DNA from: Candidatus Cloacimonadota bacterium
GTDB lineage: Bacteria > Cloacimonadota > Cloacimonadia > Cloacimonadales > TCS61
DNA length: 7,450 nucleotides
Assembly (NCBI GenBank): GCA_016931665.1
Contig: JAFGEH010000161.1
Span: 1 to 7,450 of the forward strand
Reading direction: 5' to 3'
The translations under genes were made by a program, and so were the position numbers. The notes beneath the pieces were generated by a model. The model was not told the origin of the DNA. It searched no databases and was given only the letters and a program-made list of their open reading frames with translations. Positions 5,124 to 7,450 of this stretch are shown here, piece by piece (within the stretch, counting starts at the first letter, position 1; every line of letters starts with the position of its first letter).

Positions 5124-7109
5124 TCAGCACTTACCAGTATTTTGTCTGCCATATTTCCATTTCACTTTCAGTATCCTTTCTGGCTCATTTTTTTTAAGGT
5201 TGAGGAATCCGCTGTTAGTGCAATCCAACCGATGAATAGTGATCCCGCGGCCCCTGGTTGTATAGCCGATTATTTCATCTCCCGGCAGCGGCTGGCAGCA
5301 TTTGGCATAACGGATCATGATATCATCGATATCTTCCAGGACTATACCGTCAGCCAGCTGCCTCTTGGCAGCTAATTCCTCTTCTTCTATGATAAGCCTG
5401 GGTTCCGGAATTACCTGCTGCTCTTCTTCCGGCAGCAAGACTTTCTTGAGATCTTCTGTACTGATCTCGCAGCTACCCAGACGGGCAAAAAATGTGAAAA
5501 TATCATTGGTTTTAAAGGCTCTGGCTATTTCCTGAATCTCTTCTTCCTTCCTGATCCGGTAATGCCAGCGCCGGATCCTGCTGTAGAACTGCTTGCGGCC
5601 GAGCTCGACCATTTCTTGCAGTTCCAGCCTCCTAAACCATGTCCTCACCTTTTGCCTGGCATTGATGGAGACCAGATAGTTCAGCCAGTCTTTACTGGGG
5701 CGAGCCTGAGGTGAAGTGATGATTCGAACTGCATCCCCCGCTTGCAGTTCTGTTCGCACCGGAACATGTTTGCCATTGACCAGCGCACCGATGCAGTGGA
5801 ACCCGATATCGGTATGAACTTTAAACGCCAGATCCAGAGCTGTGGCATGTTTCCGTAATTTGATATAATCACCCGCCGGAGTACTGACCACGATTATATC
5901 AGGATACAAATTCATTTTCAGAGATGCCATGAAATCTGCCGGATTATCCTTATCCTGTCTCTGCAGGAAATTGCGGATCCAGTTCAACTGACGCTGCATA
6001 TTATCATCGAAATTCAGCAGAGGCCTGCCTGTTCTGTCTTTGCGCACTTTCTCGGGATTTTCCTTGTAACGCCAGTGAGATGCTATGCCTTCTTCGGCAA
6101 CCAGATGCATCTGCCTGGTCCGGATCTGAATCTCTATCCTCTTCTCTTCCGCATCGGTAACTACCAGATGCAGGGACTGGTAATTATTGGGTTTGGGCTG
6201 TGCTATATAATCCTTGAAACTGCCCGGCAGTGGAATCGTTTCATTCTGGATTATACCCAGAACTTTATAGCAATCGGCCACAGAATCCACAATTATTCGT
6301 ATCCCGATCAGATCCAGGATCTCTTCGAATTTTAAGTGTTTGACCTGGTGCTTCCGGAAAATGCTGTAAAGATGCTTAGTCCGACCGTTTACCTCAGAGC
6401 GGAGCCCGTTCCTGTCCAATAGTTCTTTGATCTCGGAAACTGCAACATTAACCAGCCGGTCCCGTTCTTCCTTTCTTGCTGCAACCAGATTGGCCAGATT
6501 TCTGTATTCGGCAGGATGCAGATATTTAAAACTCAGGTCCTCCAGCTCCCACTGAATTGCTGCCATCCCGAAACGGTTGGCCAGAGGGGCATAAATATCC
6601 AGGGTCTCCCGGGCAATCCTGCAGGCATTCACCCGATCCAGAAAATGCAGGGTACGCATATTGTGCAGCCTGTCCGCCAGTTTGATCAGAATGACTCTGA
6701 TATCCCTGGTTATGGATATCAGCAGTTTGCGGAAGTTATCGGCCTGCAGTTCCTGGCGTTTTTCCCGGGAATGATAGGCATAGCCTTCGATCTTGGTTAC
6801 ACCTTCCACCAGCTCTCTTACTTCTTTTCCGAACAGAGATTCCATCTGGTGAGGAGAAATAGTGGTATCTTCCAGAACATCGTGCAGCAATCCGGCTACA
6901 ACGGTAGCAGTATCCATTTTTAACCCGGCCAGCAGATAAGACACCTGCACCGGATGTTCAATGAACATTTCGCCGGATTGCCGTTTCTGATCCTGATGGG
7001 CAGCAGCTGCGAATTCCAGAGCTTTACTCACCAGTTCAGTGTTCAGATCACAATTTACTTTCCTGATCTGCTCGATCAGATTCTCTGCCTTAATAGCTTC
7101 GGCATTCAT
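5124..7109 (-). CDS. rel: Bifunctional (p)ppGpp synthetase/hydrolase (RelA/SpoT homologue), lacking the C-terminal ACT domain
   Basis: A 661-residue cytoplasmic stringent-response enzyme that makes (p)ppGpp from ATP and GDP/GTP and can hydrolyse it. The HD hydrolase domain (about 25-180) keeps its metal and catalytic motifs: H52 in IEHP, H76-D77 and E80-D81 in LLHDVLEDT, D146 in KLADRLHN. The synthetase domain (about 240-350) has GRTKHLYSI (242-250), DLIGIR (266-271), YIAQPKPNNYQSLH (301-314) and RIEIQIRT (324-331). The TGS domain is at about 403-466 (LDLAFKVHTDIGF ... GDAVRIIT), followed by helical and acidic linker segments, and then the CC/zinc-finger-like domain (CCQPLPGDEIIGYTTRGRG, HRLDC, about 604-630). 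The protein stops about 30 residues later, so the ACT/RRM domain of full-length (700-740 residue) members is absent. The start ATG follows GGAG at 5-bp spacing. It is divergent from serC and convergent with the uptake operon. Confidence 0.95.
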   Translation of the reverse strand: MNAEAIKAENLIEQIRKVNCDLNTELVSKALEFAAAAHQDQKRQSGEMFIEHPVQVSYLLAGLKMDTATVVAGLLHDVLEDTTISPHQMESLFGKEVRELVEGVTKIEGYAYHSREKRQELQADNFRKLLISITRDIRVILIKLADRLHNMRTLHFLDRVNACRIARETLDIYAPLANRFGMAAIQWELEDLSFKYLHPAEYRNLANLVAARKEERDRLVNVAVSEIKELLDRNGLRSEVNGRTKHLYSIFRKHQVKHLKFEEILDLIGIRIIVDSVADCYKVLGIIQNETIPLPGSFKDYIAQPKPNNYQSLHLVVTDAEEKRIEIQIRTRQMHLVAEEGIASHWRYKENPEKVRKDRTGRPLLNFDDNMQRQLNWIRNFLQRQDKDNPADFMASLKMNLYPDIIVVSTPAGDYIKLRKHATALDLAFKVHTDIGFHCIGALVNGKHVPVRTELQAGDAVRIITSPQARPSKDWLNYLVSINARQKVRTWFRRLELQEMVELGRKQFYSRIRRWHYRIRKEEEIQEIARAFKTNDIFTFFARLGSCEISTEDLKKVLLPEEEQQVIPEPRLIIEEEELAAKRQLADGIVLEDIDDIMIRYAKCCQPLPGDEIIGYTTRGRGITIHRLDCTNSGFLNLKKNEPERILKVKWKYGRQNTGKC

Positions 7110-7264
7110 TTTATCTCCACTGATTTATAAGGAGATCAGGCTTGATCAGCCAGTCAAGCAAAAAGCTCTGGATTCTGTCCGCAAATTGAGAATCCCGGTA
7201 AAAAATGCTTGCTTAAAATATGGCGGTCGGGAAGTTATGAACAAAAATAATTCAGGAGGCTAAG
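7110..7264. promoter_or_regulatory. Divergent promoter region between the RSH gene and serC, with a 6-bp inverted repeat
   Basis: This spacer must contain the start signals of both genes. It holds a perfect 6-bp inverted repeat, GCTTGA (7140-7145) and TCAAGC (7154-7159), with an 8-nt loop, and two GATCAG copies (7134-7139 and 7144-7149). TAAAAT at 7214-7219 is a fair -10 candidate for serC, although no good -35 lies 17 bp upstream. The serC ribosome binding site AGGAGG is at 7254-7259. For the RSH gene, GGAG (complement of 7115-7118) is the ribosome binding site. No tRNA or small RNA structure is evident. Confidence 0.4.
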
Positions 7265-7450
7265 ATGAAAAGAATTCACAATTTCAGTGCCGGCCCCGCT
7301 GTTTTACCGGAGGAAGTTCTGCTGGAAGTTCAGGCCGATCTGCTTGATTACAAAGGGCATGGCCTTTCCGTGATGGAAATGAGCCATCGTTCAGCTGTGT
7401 ATCAGGGTATCATCGATGAGACGGTTGCTTCCATAAAAAGGGTGATGGAC
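7265..7450 (+). CDS. serC: Phosphoserine aminotransferase, N-terminal part, runs off the right edge
   Basis: PLP-dependent transaminase of serine biosynthesis that converts 3-phosphohydroxypyruvate and glutamate to O-phosphoserine and 2-oxoglutarate; it can also act in pyridoxal phosphate synthesis in some bacteria. The first 62 residues are present and diagnostic: HNFSAGPAVLPEEVL (5-19), then GHGLSVMEMSHRS (32-44), the family's N-terminal NFSAGPA and SVMEMSHRS signatures. The PLP lysine lies beyond the window. The ATG is set by AGGAGG five bases upstream and by the start of homology. It is divergent from the RSH gene. SerA often follows serC in related genomes, but this cannot be seen here. 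Confidence 0.96.
   Translation, partial: MKRIHNFSAGPAVLPEEVLLEVQADLLDYKGHGLSVMEMSHRSAVYQGIIDETVASIKRVMD

Noticed and set aside
5180..5200. T-run near 5187-5194 as a terminator for the plus-strand operon
   Set aside because: No stable hairpin precedes it, and it lies inside the RSH coding region encoding KK residues on the other strand.
1..7450. CRISPR array, insertion sequence, tRNA or rRNA
   Set aside because: No regularly spaced repeats, transposase motifs, terminal inverted repeats, or recognisable RNA gene sequences were seen on either strand.

Overview
The window comes from a diderm (outer-membrane-bearing) bacterium. It encodes a TonB-dependent outer-membrane receptor and a secreted beta-propeller ending in a FlgD-like, type IX secretion-style C-terminal domain (NFPNPFFP ... 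GQLIRKL ... LWDGRNELGK ... PGVYIYQL). That tail is common in Cloacimonadota and other Fibrobacterota/Chlorobiota/Bacteroidota-superphylum lineages. A Cloacimonadota-like source is my best guess, from protein style only; no rRNA or marker gene is present to settle it.

Layout. Positions 1-690 (minus strand) hold an Rrf2-family regulator overlapping the start of a cysteine desulfurase (NifS/IscS family) that runs off the left edge, an iscR-nifS-like pair. A 60-bp divergent intergenic region (691-750) separates it from a tightly packed plus-strand operon (751-4973). This contains a FecE/BtuD-type ABC ATPase, a TonB-dependent receptor overlapping it by an ATGA junction, and a seven-bladed YncE/YVTN-type beta-propeller whose ribosome binding site overlaps the receptor's stop codon. 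After a 150-bp convergent spacer comes a minus-strand bifunctional RelA/SpoT-type (p)ppGpp synthetase/hydrolase (5124-7109). A 155-bp divergent spacer then leads to the start of serC (phosphoserine aminotransferase), which runs off the right edge.

How the genes may work together. ATPase + TonB receptor + surface-type seven-bladed propeller resembles the BtuD-BtuB-BtuG cobalamin uptake set of Bacteroides, where BtuG is an extracellular propeller that captures B12 and hands it to BtuB. Here the propeller has no lipobox and instead carries a C-terminal sorting-type domain, which would be an alternative way of placing it at the surface. No permease or periplasmic binding protein is encoded with the ATPase, and there is no room for a cobalamin riboswitch upstream. 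The divergent Rrf2 protein, with candidate Fe-S ligand cysteines, may control the transport genes as well as its own operon. The substrate (cobalamin, haem or Fe-siderophore) is inferred, not proven. The RSH protein appears to lack the terminal ACT domain and has Phe where the tRNA-contacting TGS His is usually found.
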